Below, one piece after another: positions 1 through 7,037 of a DNA stretch of 64,000 nt. Positions within the stretch are counted from its first letter, which is position 1. The number at the start of each line of letters is the position of its first letter. A program made the position numbers and the translations under genes. The stretch is from Marinobacter zhanjiangensis (lineage in GTDB: Bacteria > Pseudomonadota > Gammaproteobacteria > Pseudomonadales > Oleiphilaceae): positions 1-64,000 of the forward strand of contig NZ_BMXV01000001.1 of the NCBI RefSeq assembly GCF_014651935.1. Reading direction: 5' to 3'. Under the pieces are notes generated by a model that did no database searches, was not told the DNA's origin, and worked only from the letters and a program-made list of their open reading frames with translations.

Positions 1-122
1 CCTATGCACCAGAATCTGGAGAACCGTTCCGTTGACGGGCGGGTCAAAAAATTTAGCAGTCAGGCGGTGGGAATGGCCCGGAACCGGGTTTTTCTACAGC
101 CTCGTTAACTGGGAACGAGCCC

Positions 123-614
123 ATGAATCAGAATCTTGCGGATGAGCTGGTCACGATGATGACAGGAGACCAGCGGTTGTTGCAGCAACTCTTCGATTCC
201 GGAGAACTGCCATCTGAATCTTATCATCCCCGGATGAAAGCGCTGCATGAGCAGAATGCTGCTCGCCTGAAAGAGATTATTGGTGCTCACGGCTGGCCCG
301 GCGTTTCGTTAGTTGGAGAAGAGGCTGCCAAAGCTGCATGGCTGGTTGTTCAGCATTCTGTTTCAGATCCCGAGTTCATGGGTGGGTGTGCCTCCCTACT
401 AGAAGATGGCGTTGCGAGAGAGGATATAGCGGGCTGGCAGTTGGCATTCCTCCAGGATCGGGTGCGTACGCTATCTGGCAAGCCTCAATACTACGGCACC
501 CAGTTTGATGTTGATGAAAACGGTTGGCCAACACCGTTTCCTATTGAGGATTCTGCTACGGTTAATGAACGCCGTGCGCGTCTTGGGCTGAACTCCATCG
601 AGGAGCGCCAGTAA
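123..614 (+). CDS. DUF6624-type protein in an integron cassette
   Basis: A protein of 163 residues with no signal peptide or membrane segment. The order of short motifs (a DQR motif near the N-terminus, an HGWPG turn near residues 56-60, an AAWLVVQHS stretch, then a YGTQ motif near the C-terminus) is the pattern I associate with the DUF6624 family, whose function is unknown. The family assignment is from memory of its motifs and not from a search. The ATG at 123 lies a few bases after a purine-rich GGGAACGAG, a usable ribosome site. The gene is the coding part of the first visible cassette and ends 48 bases before its attC site. Its base composition is clearly lower in GC than that of the core genes downstream, as expected for a cassette gene. 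Confidence 0.6.
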   Translation: MNQNLADELVTMMTGDQRLLQQLFDSGELPSESYHPRMKALHEQNAARLKEIIGAHGWPGVSLVGEEAAKAAWLVVQHSVSDPEFMGGCASLLEDGVAREDIAGWQLAFLQDRVRTLSGKPQYYGTQFDVDENGWPTPFPIEDSATVNERRARLGLNSIEERQ

Positions 615-662
615 CAAATGACTGAGCAGGAGCGGAAGCACCGCGCCGATATCGAACAAACC

Positions 663-740
663 AGTTAACAAAACGCGGCGCTCGGACGCCCTTGTCTCCG
701 CTTCGCTGCGTCAAGGTCGCCGGTGCGCTCTGTGTTAGGC
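663..740 (+). other. attC: attC recombination site 1
   Basis: A 78-bp imperfect palindrome. The left core reads AGTTAAC (663-669, one mismatch to RYYYAAC) and the right core GTTAGGC (734-740, a full match to GTTRRRY). Between them GCGCTCGG...CCCTTG pairs with CAAGG...CCGGTGCGC around a TCCGC-containing spacer. Such structure, with poorly conserved sequence but conserved folding, is typical of attC sites recognised by integron integrases. Confidence 0.75.
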
Positions 741-755
741 AAAAAAGGGTTCATT

Positions 756-1172
756 GTGTATACAGGTAATTGCTTATGCGGCGGGGTCCACTTCCAGATT
801 CAGGGCGAGCTAGAACCAATTCAGGTGTGTCATTGCTCCCAATGCCGCAAGGCGCAGGGCTCTCCGTTTGCAACAAATACACCTGTCAAAGAAGCTGCTT
901 TCCAGTTAAATCGCGGGGCTGAATTGCTTAGATCTTTTGAGGCATCACCTGGCAAGCAGCGGTTTTTTTGCAGTAATTGCGGATCGCCGATCTACAGCAA
1001 AAAAGACGCTCTGCCTGGTGTGCTTCGAATTCGCGCAGGGCTGATAAATGAGCCGTTGTCATCAAAGCCGGTGGCCCATTTCTACACAGGCTCCAAAGCC
1101 AATTGGTGGCCCATCAACGACGATCTGCCTCAATTCGAGGCCGCCTATGTTCCACAAAGCAGCAAGGCCTAA
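756..1172 (+). CDS. GFA-family (glutathione-dependent formaldehyde-activating-like) zinc protein
   Basis: A protein of 138 residues with the zinc-ligand layout of the GFA/CENP-V fold: Cys6 and Cys8 in CLCGG, the triad Cys25-x-Cys27-xx-Cys30, and a Cys72-xx-Cys75 pair. Members bind zinc, and some are proposed to help glutathione capture formaldehyde, but the substrate of this one is unknown. I place the start at the GTG at 756. Family members typically begin with the YTGxCLCGG segment, and AAAAGGG lies 6 bases upstream. An in-frame GTG at 723 would fall inside the attC site. The gene is the body of the second cassette, starting 15 bases after the attC1 core, and its stop codon overlaps the left core of attC2. 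Confidence 0.85.
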   Translation: MYTGNCLCGGVHFQIQGELEPIQVCHCSQCRKAQGSPFATNTPVKEAAFQLNRGAELLRSFEASPGKQRFFCSNCGSPIYSKKDALPGVLRIRAGLINEPLSSKPVAHFYTGSKANWWPINDDLPQFEAAYVPQSSKA

Positions 1173-1244
1173 CCAGCGGCAGCACGGTGACCGGTTCTCC
1201 GCCGCTCCGCGGCTACAAACCGGCACGTGTGCCGGGCGTTAAAT
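1167..1244 (+). other. attC: attC recombination site 2
   Basis: A 78-bp imperfect palindrome with both cores intact: GCCTAAC at 1167-1173 and GTTAAAT at 1238-1244. The arms GCACGGTGACCGGTT and AAACCGGCACGTGTGC pair around a GC-rich spacer. The left core contains the stop codon of the GFA gene, and the last base of the right core is shared with the stop codon of the reverse-oriented yoeB gene, so the site is fully packed between coding sequences. Confidence 0.85.
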
Positions 1245-1498
1245 CAGTAGTGGTACCGAAGCTGGGCGATGAGCAGAGCGTCATCCGTGACTTTGTAGAC
1301 CATACGGTGCTCTTCGTTAATTCGGCGGGACCAGTAACCAGCGAGGCTATGTTTGAGCGGTTCCGGTTTACCGACACCTTCGAACGGTTCGCGCTTGGTT
1401 TCCTTGATCAGCTTATTGATTCGGTTAAGGATTTTTTTGTCAGTTTTTTGCCAGTACAGATAGTCTTCCCAGGCGTTCTCGGAGAAGATGAGTTTCAT
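1244..1498 (-). CDS. yoeB: YoeB-type mRNA interferase toxin
   Basis: 84 residues, the usual YoeB length. YoeB toxins bind the ribosome and cut mRNA at the A-site codon. The residues known to matter in the Escherichia coli enzyme fall at the same positions here: Glu46, Arg65, His83 and the C-terminal Tyr84. The toxin should therefore be active. The start codon overlaps the end of the yefM antitoxin gene by 4 bases (ATGA), giving translational coupling with the antitoxin first. The pair runs against the direction of the cassette array, which is common for toxin-antitoxin cassettes because they carry their own promoter. Such cassettes are thought to stabilise arrays against loss. Confidence 0.95.
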   Translation of the reverse strand: MKLIFSENAWEDYLYWQKTDKKILNRINKLIKETKREPFEGVGKPEPLKHSLAGYWSRRINEEHRMVYKVTDDALLIAQLRYHY

Positions 1499-1746
1499 TC
1501 AGGAAGTTCCTTTTCCTGACCACCACCTTGCTCCAGCTCGGCAACGGATTCCAGCAAACGACGGGCGTTCCTTGGTGCGCGCAGGAGGTACGCGGTTTCT
1601 TGCAACGCCTCATAGTCCTCAAGAGAGATCATGACCACGGATTGCGACTTGCTCCGGGTGATGATCACAGGGGAATGGTCTTCACAGACCTGCTCCATGG
1701 TTTTTGCCAGATTGGTTCTGGCGGCTGTGTAGCTAATGGCATCCAT
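1495..1746 (-). CDS. yefM: YefM-type antitoxin (Phd/YefM family)
   Basis: 83 residues with the YefM N-terminal pattern: MDAISYTAARTNLAKTM, followed by PVIITRSKSQSVVMISLEDYEAL. This part folds into the DNA-binding dimer. The acidic, Gly/Glu-rich C-terminal tail is the part expected to wrap and neutralise the YoeB toxin. The start at 1746 is preceded by AGGAG at a 7-base spacing. In-frame codons further upstream have no ribosome site and would run through the promoter and operator. Partner of the yoeB gene directly downstream. Confidence 0.95.
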   Translation of the reverse strand: MDAISYTAARTNLAKTMEQVCEDHSPVIITRSKSQSVVMISLEDYEALQETAYLLRAPRNARRLLESVAELEQGGGQEKELPE

Positions 1747-1755
1747 AATGCTTCT

Positions 1756-1809
1756 CCTGTACAGGATTTTGTCCATGGTCAGAATACCGTACGCCAGAGG
1801 GTTTAACAA
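1756..1809 (-). promoter_or_regulatory. yefM-yoeB promoter with TGTACA operator
   Basis: On the minus strand TTGTTA (1804-1809) and TATTCT (1781-1786) are separated by 17 bases, a good sigma70 arrangement. Between the -10 element and the ribosome site lies the perfect 10-bp palindrome CCTGTACAGG (1756-1765). The E. coli YefM-YoeB complex is known to bind palindromes with a TGTACA core, so this is very probably the autoregulatory operator. The -35 hexamer lies mostly within the left core of attC3 (GTTTAAC plus the next two bases). The promoter assignment is inferred from sequence. Confidence 0.7.
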
Positions 1810-1876
1810 TCGGCTGCACAACGACCGGTTTTCCGCCACTCCCCCGCTCCAAACCGGTGTGTGAGAGCCTGTACGC
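1801..1876 (+). other. attC: attC recombination site 3, right core degenerate
   Basis: The left core GTTTAAC (1801-1807) fits RYYYAAC. CGGCTGCACAACGACCGGTT pairs imperfectly with AACCGGTGTGTGAGAGCC around a spacer close to that of attC2. No clean GTTRRRY follows the right arm; TGTACGC at 1870-1876 sits where it should be. The array may therefore end here at a decayed site, since what follows is a truncated non-cassette gene. Confidence 0.6.
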
Positions 1877-1934
1877 CGTCAGACCCTCTGCCAGCCAGGG
1901 GTTCACAGCCATAACAAATCCGGAGAAACCGGAG

Positions 1935-2691
1935 CACAACCATTTAGAACACCGCCTCGAGCAGCTTGCCGGGCTGGTCATCACCCACGCCCACGAGGAC
2001 CATATCGGTGCCATGCCTACCTGTGGCCGCTGCTGCAATGCCCGGTCTACACCAGCCGCTTTACCGCCGAGATCCTGCGCCGCAAGCTGGCGGAGTTCGA
2101 CCTGTTGCACCGAGTGCCGATCCATGTGGTGGACGTGGATGAGCGCCGCACCATCGGCCCGTTCGAGGTGCAGTGGCTGGCGCTGACACACTCCATCCCC
2201 GATCCCAACGCCCTCATGATCCGCACCCCGGCGGGCCGGATCTTCCACAGTGGCGACTGGAAACTGGACGAAGAACCACTGGTGGGCCACGGCTACACGC
2301 CCGGCACGTTTAAAGCCCTGGCGGACGAAGGCGTGACAGCCATGGTGTGCGACTCCACCAACGCCACGGTGGCGGGGCACTCCGTGTCCGAGTCGGCGCT
2401 GGAGAAGGGACTGCTGGCCGCCATCGAGGACGCGCCGGGGCGGGTTATCGTCGCCTGCTTCGGCAGTAACATCGCCCGGCTGCACACCCTGGCCAACGTG
2501 GCCCGATCCACGGCGAAGCCGAACACATGGACACCCACGCCAGCCTGGCGCGGGAGTGCGGCGCTCCCAAGACCCTGCTCGGCCGCAACGGCGACCTGTT
2601 CATGATCCACCCGGTGCCGGGAATGCGTCGGCAGGTGGTGGATACCGGACGGCTTGGCTGGGGAAAAGGGGAGTTGGTTCGGGTGGTTTGA
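1935..2691 (+). pseudogene. RNase J-like beta-CASP nuclease, decayed remnant
   Basis: Three reading frames together give pieces of one metallo-beta-lactamase/beta-CASP ribonuclease of the RNase J type. Bases 1935-2015 encode the metal motif HAHEDHIGA. After a one-base frameshift near 2016 the second frame runs to about 2505, including the HSIPDPNAL and GDWKLDE segments and an ACFGSNIARL segment. A third frame then resumes with PIHGEAEHM, which in intact enzymes lies roughly 150 residues further on, and continues to a stop at 2689-2691. The first 60 or so residues are also missing. The gene therefore has a 5' truncation, a frameshift and an internal deletion, and cannot make an active enzyme. 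It begins just after the last attC site. Confidence 0.8.
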
Positions 2692-2935
2692 GTGGTTTGA
2701 GTGACTCAACGATCTGACCAAACAGATCTGAACGGCTTATTCGATCTGGATTGCCTGTTATGACCGGAGCCTTTCTATATCGTCTGCCGGGCCACCGCAC
2801 GCGGCTTTCTGGCCACCATCTTTTGGGCAGTTGTGCGCAGTCGGACGAAACGATGGATCCGGAACGCCGATTCTTGATCAACTGGTCACTACCCCATTTG
2901 TGCCCCGATACCGTCGGCAGTCATTGAGAGTTCAT
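2692..2935. other. Non-coding gap between pseudogene and oleate hydratase
   Basis: No convincing gene. A GTGGTTTGA direct repeat lies at the pseudogene end (about 2683-2700), followed by sequence of lower GC than the core genome. Nothing else recognisable. Confidence 0.5.
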
Positions 2936-2963
2936 TTGACATCCGGATTTCGATTGATATCTT
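2936..2963 (+). promoter_or_regulatory. Probable sigma70 promoter of oleate hydratase
   Basis: TTGACA (2936-2941) and TATCTT (2958-2963) with a 16-base spacer, about 60 bases before the start codon. The -35 is a perfect consensus. No operator for the neighbouring TetR protein could be assigned. Confidence 0.55.
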
Positions 2964-3020
2964 GGATGAAGGTTTAGGGAATCAATTCAGAGTCAATGCA
3001 AACAGAAAAGGATGCAACCC

Positions 3021-5009
3021 ATGGCTACCCCAGATATCCCCGGTTTCGAGATCCAGACAACGGCGCCTGACGGATTTGAACACGAGCCCGACGCCACCTC
3101 CGGCTACTGGCACCATCGGCCGCAAAATACCCTGCCCCCCGCTGATTTCATCGCGCCTTATTCGCGGCACAGGCCTCTGCCGACCCCGGGCGTCGAAAAC
3201 CGAAAAGCCCATATCATTGGCGGCGGTATCGGTGGTCTTGCCGCTGCCTTTTACCTGATCCGGGATGCCCACATGCCACCCGAAAACATCACCATCCTGG
3301 AAGAGATGGCTATTGAGGGGGGCTCCATGGATGGCGCAGGCAACCCGGAGGACGGCTATATCGTCCGTGGTGGCCGCGAGATGAACTGGAACTACGACAC
3401 GTTGTGGGACATGTTTCAGGACGTACCTGCCAGCGAATTGCCCGAAGGGTATTCGGTGCTGGATGAGTACCGCATGGTCAATGACAACGACCCGAATTAT
3501 TCCAAAGCTCGTTTGATGCACAATTGCGGTGAAATCAAGGATTTCACCGATTTCGGCCTGTCAAAATATCAGCAATGGGAAATGATGCGGCTGATCCTCA
3601 AACGCAAAGAAGATCTCGACGACGTCACTATTGAGGAGTACTTCAGTACGGGCTTTCTTGAGAGCAACTTCTGGTCGCTGTTCCGCAGCATGTTCGCTTT
3701 CAAAAACTGTCACAGCCTGTTGGAAGCCAAGCTCTACATGCACCGTTTTCTCGACTCCATTGACGGGTTTGGTGACATGTCAGTGCTTGTATTTCCAAAA
3801 TACAACCAGTTCGATACCTTCATCAAACCGCTTGCCAATATGCTACGCGACAAGGGTGTGAGGGTTCAGCTTGAAACTCGCGTGTATGATCTCGATATGA
3901 CACCTTCCGGCGGCCAGAAGACTGTCACCGGCCTGCACTGTGTCGTGGCAGGTGAAGAGCAGCGCATCGATGTGGCCGACGGCGATCTGGTCTTTGCCCT
4001 CACAGGTTCAATGACGGAAAACACCGCCTATGGTGACATGAATAACGTACCGGAGTTGACGGTAGGCCTCCATGAACCCGGGGAGAACAGCGGTTGGGAA
4101 CTCTGGAAAAATCTAGCCCGGAAATCCCCGGTCTTTGGCAAGCCAGAGAAATTCTACGGCGACGTCGATCAGTCGATGTGGGAATCCGCCACGCTGACCT
4201 GCAAGCCCTCTCCTCTGGTGGATAAATTGGCAGAACTGTCTGTCAACGATCCCTATTCTGGCCGAACTGCGACGGGCGGGATCATCACCTTCACGGATTC
4301 CAACTGGTTCCTGAGTGTCACCATCAACCGTCAGCCGCATTTCCCGGACCAGCCGGAGGATACGCTGGTGATTTGGGTTTACGGCCTGCTGATGGACAAG
4401 GACGGGAACTTTGTGGAAAAACCGATGCCGCAATGCACCGGCAAAGAAATTCTCGCGGAGCTGTGCCATCACCTCGGCATCGAAAGCGAACTTGAAGAAA
4501 TTGCGGCCAGGACAAAAGTGCGTACCGCGCTCATGCCTTATATCACGGCGCAATTCATGAGACGCGCCGGCGGTGACCGACCTCACCCGGTGCCAGAGGG
4601 CTGTACCAATCTGGGCCTGATCGGGCAGTTCGTCGAAACTCGTAATGACATCATCTTCACGATGGAATCCTCCATCCGTACCGCGCGGATCGGTGTTTAC
4701 AAGCTCCTCAATATTCCGAAACAGGTGCCTGACATCAGCCCAACGCAATATGACATCCGCAACATAATCAAAGGCGCGCGGGCACTGAACAGCGACAATC
4801 CCTTTATAGGCGAACGCTTGTTACACCGGGTTTTGGACAAAACCTATTTTGCTCATATCCTGCCGCCCCTACCCGAGCCCGAGAGCGCCAGACACGAGAT
4901 GTTTGCCCAGGAAGTCGGAGAGATTCTGGGCAAGGGGGGCGAAGCCCTCAAAGGGTTCGGTTCCTGGATTTCCAGGTTCCGGGACAACTTCAACGGCAAG
5001 GACAAGTAA
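3021..5009 (+). CDS. ohyA: Oleate hydratase
   Basis: A protein of 662 residues of the MCRA/oleate hydratase family, which adds water to the cis-9 double bond of oleic acid to give 10-hydroxystearic acid. Visible signs are the FAD-binding HIIGGGIGGLAAA (about residues 64-76), the acidic IEGGSMDGAG that follows, the GGREMNWNYD active-site stretch and the family-typical FKNCHSLLEAKLYMHRF. No signal peptide, so cytoplasmic or peripheral. The ATG at 3021 is preceded by AAAAGGA at a suitable distance. An in-frame ATG at 3012 overlaps that ribosome site. A TetR regulator lies directly downstream after a terminator hairpin, suggesting control in response to a fatty acid. These enzymes are linked to detoxifying unsaturated fatty acids, but its role here is inferred. 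Confidence 0.93.
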   Translation: MATPDIPGFEIQTTAPDGFEHEPDATSGYWHHRPQNTLPPADFIAPYSRHRPLPTPGVENRKAHIIGGGIGGLAAAFYLIRDAHMPPENITILEEMAIEGGSMDGAGNPEDGYIVRGGREMNWNYDTLWDMFQDVPASELPEGYSVLDEYRMVNDNDPNYSKARLMHNCGEIKDFTDFGLSKYQQWEMMRLILKRKEDLDDVTIEEYFSTGFLESNFWSLFRSMFAFKNCHSLLEAKLYMHRFLDSIDGFGDMSVLVFPKYNQFDTFIKPLANMLRDKGVRVQLETRVYDLDMTPSGGQKTVTGLHCVVAGEEQRIDVADGDLVFALTGSMTENTAYGDMNNVPELTVGLHEPGENSGWELWKNLARKSPVFGKPEKFYGDVDQSMWESATLTCKPSPLVDKLAELSVNDPYSGRTATGGIITFTDSNWFLSVTINRQPHFPDQPEDTLVIWVYGLLMDKDGNFVEKPMPQCTGKEILAELCHHLGIESELEEIAARTKVRTALMPYITAQFMRRAGGDRPHPVPEGCTNLGLIGQFVETRNDIIFTMESSIRTARIGVYKLLNIPKQVPDISPTQYDIRNIIKGARALNSDNPFIGERLLHRVLDKTYFAHILPPLPEPESARHEMFAQEVGEILGKGGEALKGFGSWISRFRDNFNGKDK

Positions 5010-5025
5010 ACCGAGCCATAGCTTC

Positions 5026-5050
5026 GGCGTGCCTGCTGGGCACGCCTTTT
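5026..5050 (+). terminator. Intrinsic terminator after oleate hydratase
   Basis: GGCGTGCC (5026-5033) pairs perfectly with GGCACGCC (5039-5046) across a 5-base loop and is followed by TTTT. It sits 15 bases before the TetR start codon, so it may act as a partial terminator that lowers regulator expression relative to the hydratase. Confidence 0.75.
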
Positions 5051-5064
5051 GAAAGGTTTCAAGA

Positions 5065-5682
5065 ATGACACAGACGGCGCGCCGGCTGACCCGGCATGAA
5101 CAACAAGCACAGACCCGCCTCCGTCTCATCGAAACTGCAGATCGCATGTTCGCAGAAGGTGGCATCAAGGCCGCCTCTCTGCGCAGCCTCTGCGAACGCG
5201 CAGGGTTTTCGCAGGGGGCGTTTTATTCCAACTTTGCCAGCAAAGAGGATCTCCTGCTATGCGTGCTGGAACGCCATATCCAGCAAGAGGTCGCCTTCAT
5301 GCAAGGGTTGGTATCCGGTTCAGATCGCGAGGACCTCGACGACGCGCTGGATCGGCTGGCGAATCGCCTGGCGAAGATTGCGCGGGATCCACACTGGTCG
5401 CTTCTCTCCGCCGAATTGCAGCTTCACGCCCGACGCGACCCGGACTTTGCTGCGCGCGGTGACAAAGTGAAAGCGGCGAGTCTGAATGAGTTCACCGCTT
5501 TGCTGGAGGATCTGATCAAGCGTTACAACCTGAACCCAGCCATCACCACCCCTGATCTGGCAAGAGGTCTCTACGCACTCTGGTCCGGCCTGGCGCTGCA
5601 AGGCTCAACCAGGGGAGAATTGCCGAGAGATCAGGTGTTCCTCTCTTTTCTGCGCAATATGATCGGATCGCCACGTACTTGA
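5065..5682 (+). CDS. TetR/AcrR family transcriptional regulator
   Basis: 205 residues. The N-terminal 60 residues form the TetR helix-turn-helix: LIETADRMFAEGGIKAASL, then LCERAGFSQGAFYSNFASKEDLL. The C-terminal two thirds would be the ligand-binding and dimerisation domain. AAAGG lies 7 bases before the ATG. It lies between oleate hydratase and a dehydrogenase, all on the same strand, so the likely targets are those two genes and the likely ligand a fatty acid or acyl-CoA. That is inferred from position only. No matching operator palindrome was recognised upstream of either neighbour. Confidence 0.9.
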   Translation: MTQTARRLTRHEQQAQTRLRLIETADRMFAEGGIKAASLRSLCERAGFSQGAFYSNFASKEDLLLCVLERHIQQEVAFMQGLVSGSDREDLDDALDRLANRLAKIARDPHWSLLSAELQLHARRDPDFAARGDKVKAASLNEFTALLEDLIKRYNLNPAITTPDLARGLYALWSGLALQGSTRGELPRDQVFLSFLRNMIGSPRT

Positions 5683-5769
5683 ATCGGGGTTACGATCCTG
5701 AAACCACCCCCTGGGGCACCACAAAGCACCCGTCAATTGAATCAATAGAATCGTCAAAGAGCGCTGTCA

Positions 5770-5797
5770 TTGACATTCACGGGCCATTCCCTAATGT
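5770..5797 (+). promoter_or_regulatory. Probable promoter of the downstream dehydrogenase
   Basis: TTGACA (5770-5775) and TAATGT (5792-5797), 16-base spacer, about 50 bases before the start codon. The -35 and its spacing resemble those of the promoter before oleate hydratase. Confidence 0.5.
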
Positions 5798-5847
5798 TGA
5801 CCGACTGTTCTTGCCAATCTGACCAGCGAAACCGCGGAGGCTACGAA

Positions 5848-6855
5848 ATGAAACTCGCCACTCTCTCCAAACCCGGCGGACTGGACCAACTGCGAATCGT
5901 CGATGGCCCCGAGCCTGGCGAACCAGGCCCCGGGGAGCTGCGGGTTCGAATTCACGCCTGCTCTCTCAACTTTCACGACTATGGTGTCGTCACCGGCACC
6001 ATACCCACCGACGATGACCGAATCCCCATGGCCGACGGGGCCGGCGTGGTCGAAGCCGTGGGCGCCAACGTGAGCGAATTCGAGGCGGGCGACCATGTGG
6101 TCTCCACGTTTTTCCCTCAGTGGGAGAACGGCCCGGCTCCCATCGACAATTTCAGCACTACCCCGGGCGACGGTATCGACGGCTACGCCCGAGAGTACGT
6201 CGTCGCGCCTGCACGGGGATTCTCCCACGCACCGAGTGGCTTCAGCCACGCGGAAGCGGCAACCCTGACCACCGCCGGCCTGACCGCCTGGCGTGCGCTT
6301 GTCGTCAATGGCGGCTTGAAGGCTGGAAACACCGTGCTCACCCTTGGCACCGGGGGCGTGTCCATTTTTGCCTTGCAGTTCGCCAAAATGATGGGGGCGA
6401 AGGTGATATCCACGTCATCCTCCGATGAAAAGCTGGAGCGACTAACCGCCATGGGTGCCGATCACACCATCAATTACAGGACCACACCCGACTGGGGCCA
6501 GCGGGTACTTGAGCTGACCGGCGGCCGCGGCGTGGACCATGTCATCGAAGTGGGCGGCCCGGGAACCCTGCCGGAATCCATCACTGCCGTGAGCATCGGC
6601 GGCCACATCTCGCTGATCGGCGTGCTGACCGGGCGCGCCGGCGACGTGCCAACCGCCAGACTGATGGCAAAGCAGGCAAGACTGCAGGGGCTCATCGTTG
6701 GCAGCCGGGCCCAGCAACAGGACATGATCCGCGCCATTGAGGCCAACGACCTGCATCCGGTAATCGACCGCTCATTTGCGCTGGACGACATTGCCGAGGC
6801 GTTCCGCCATGAAGAAGCGGGCAGACATTTCGGAAAAATCTGCCTGGAATTCTGA
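5848..6855 (+). CDS. NAD(P)-dependent zinc-independent alcohol dehydrogenase/quinone oxidoreductase (MDR family)
   Basis: 335 residues of the medium-chain dehydrogenase/reductase superfamily. The N-terminal GroES-like part has the NFHDYGVVTG and MADGAGVVEAVG motifs. The nucleotide-binding half has TLGTGGVSIFALQFAKMMGA (about residues 170-190). The zinc-binding cysteines of classical alcohol dehydrogenases are absent, which points to the quinone-oxidoreductase-like branch. The ATG at 5848 is chosen because GGAGG lies 7 bases upstream and the family N-terminus MKLATL begins there. Substrate unknown. Position after the hydratase and TetR genes could mean oxidation of a hydroxylated lipid product, but that is a guess. 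Confidence 0.85.
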   Translation: MKLATLSKPGGLDQLRIVDGPEPGEPGPGELRVRIHACSLNFHDYGVVTGTIPTDDDRIPMADGAGVVEAVGANVSEFEAGDHVVSTFFPQWENGPAPIDNFSTTPGDGIDGYAREYVVAPARGFSHAPSGFSHAEAATLTTAGLTAWRALVVNGGLKAGNTVLTLGTGGVSIFALQFAKMMGAKVISTSSSDEKLERLTAMGADHTINYRTTPDWGQRVLELTGGRGVDHVIEVGGPGTLPESITAVSIGGHISLIGVLTGRAGDVPTARLMAKQARLQGLIVGSRAQQQDMIRAIEANDLHPVIDRSFALDDIAEAFRHEEAGRHFGKICLEF

Positions 6856-7037
6856 GGCAGCTCTTTCGACCACCCGACCGGCTGGACGGGTGGCCCAGGC
6901 ATCCCATGATGCATCGGGCACAGGTTGATCCGCACATGCTGACCAGGAATTTCAAGCGGGACCCTGCGCAAAGGGACGCCCTTCAGTAACTACGATGAAA
7001 TCGGAGCGGTGGCACAGAGACCTCAGGTAAGCAATCG

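Larger units (their letters stand above)
123..1876 (+). mobile_element. Right-hand end of a chromosomal integron cassette array
   Basis: Three short, unrelated genes or gene pairs are each followed by an imperfect palindrome of about 75-80 bp bounded by core sites resembling RYYYAAC and GTTRRRY. This is the layout of integron gene cassettes and their attC sites. The three attC sites resemble each other in their central parts (a GACCGGTT-type left stem, a TCTCCGC-type spacer, a CAAACCGG-type right stem), so they probably belong to one host lineage. No integrase gene lies in the window. The attC orientation puts any intI to the left, outside the window. The left boundary of the first cassette could not be found, so the start given is that of its gene. 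Confidence 0.75.

Noticed and set aside
1-122. Possible attC site left of the DUF6624 gene, with GTTAAC at 106-111 as the core
   Set aside because: GTTAACT does not fit GTTRRRY and no matching left core or pairing arm could be found within 100 bases, so the left cassette boundary was not called.
6907-6990. 27-codon plus-strand frame (MMHRAQVDPH...) between the dehydrogenase and CPBP genes
   Set aside because: No ribosome site and no support from context; too short to call without conservation data.
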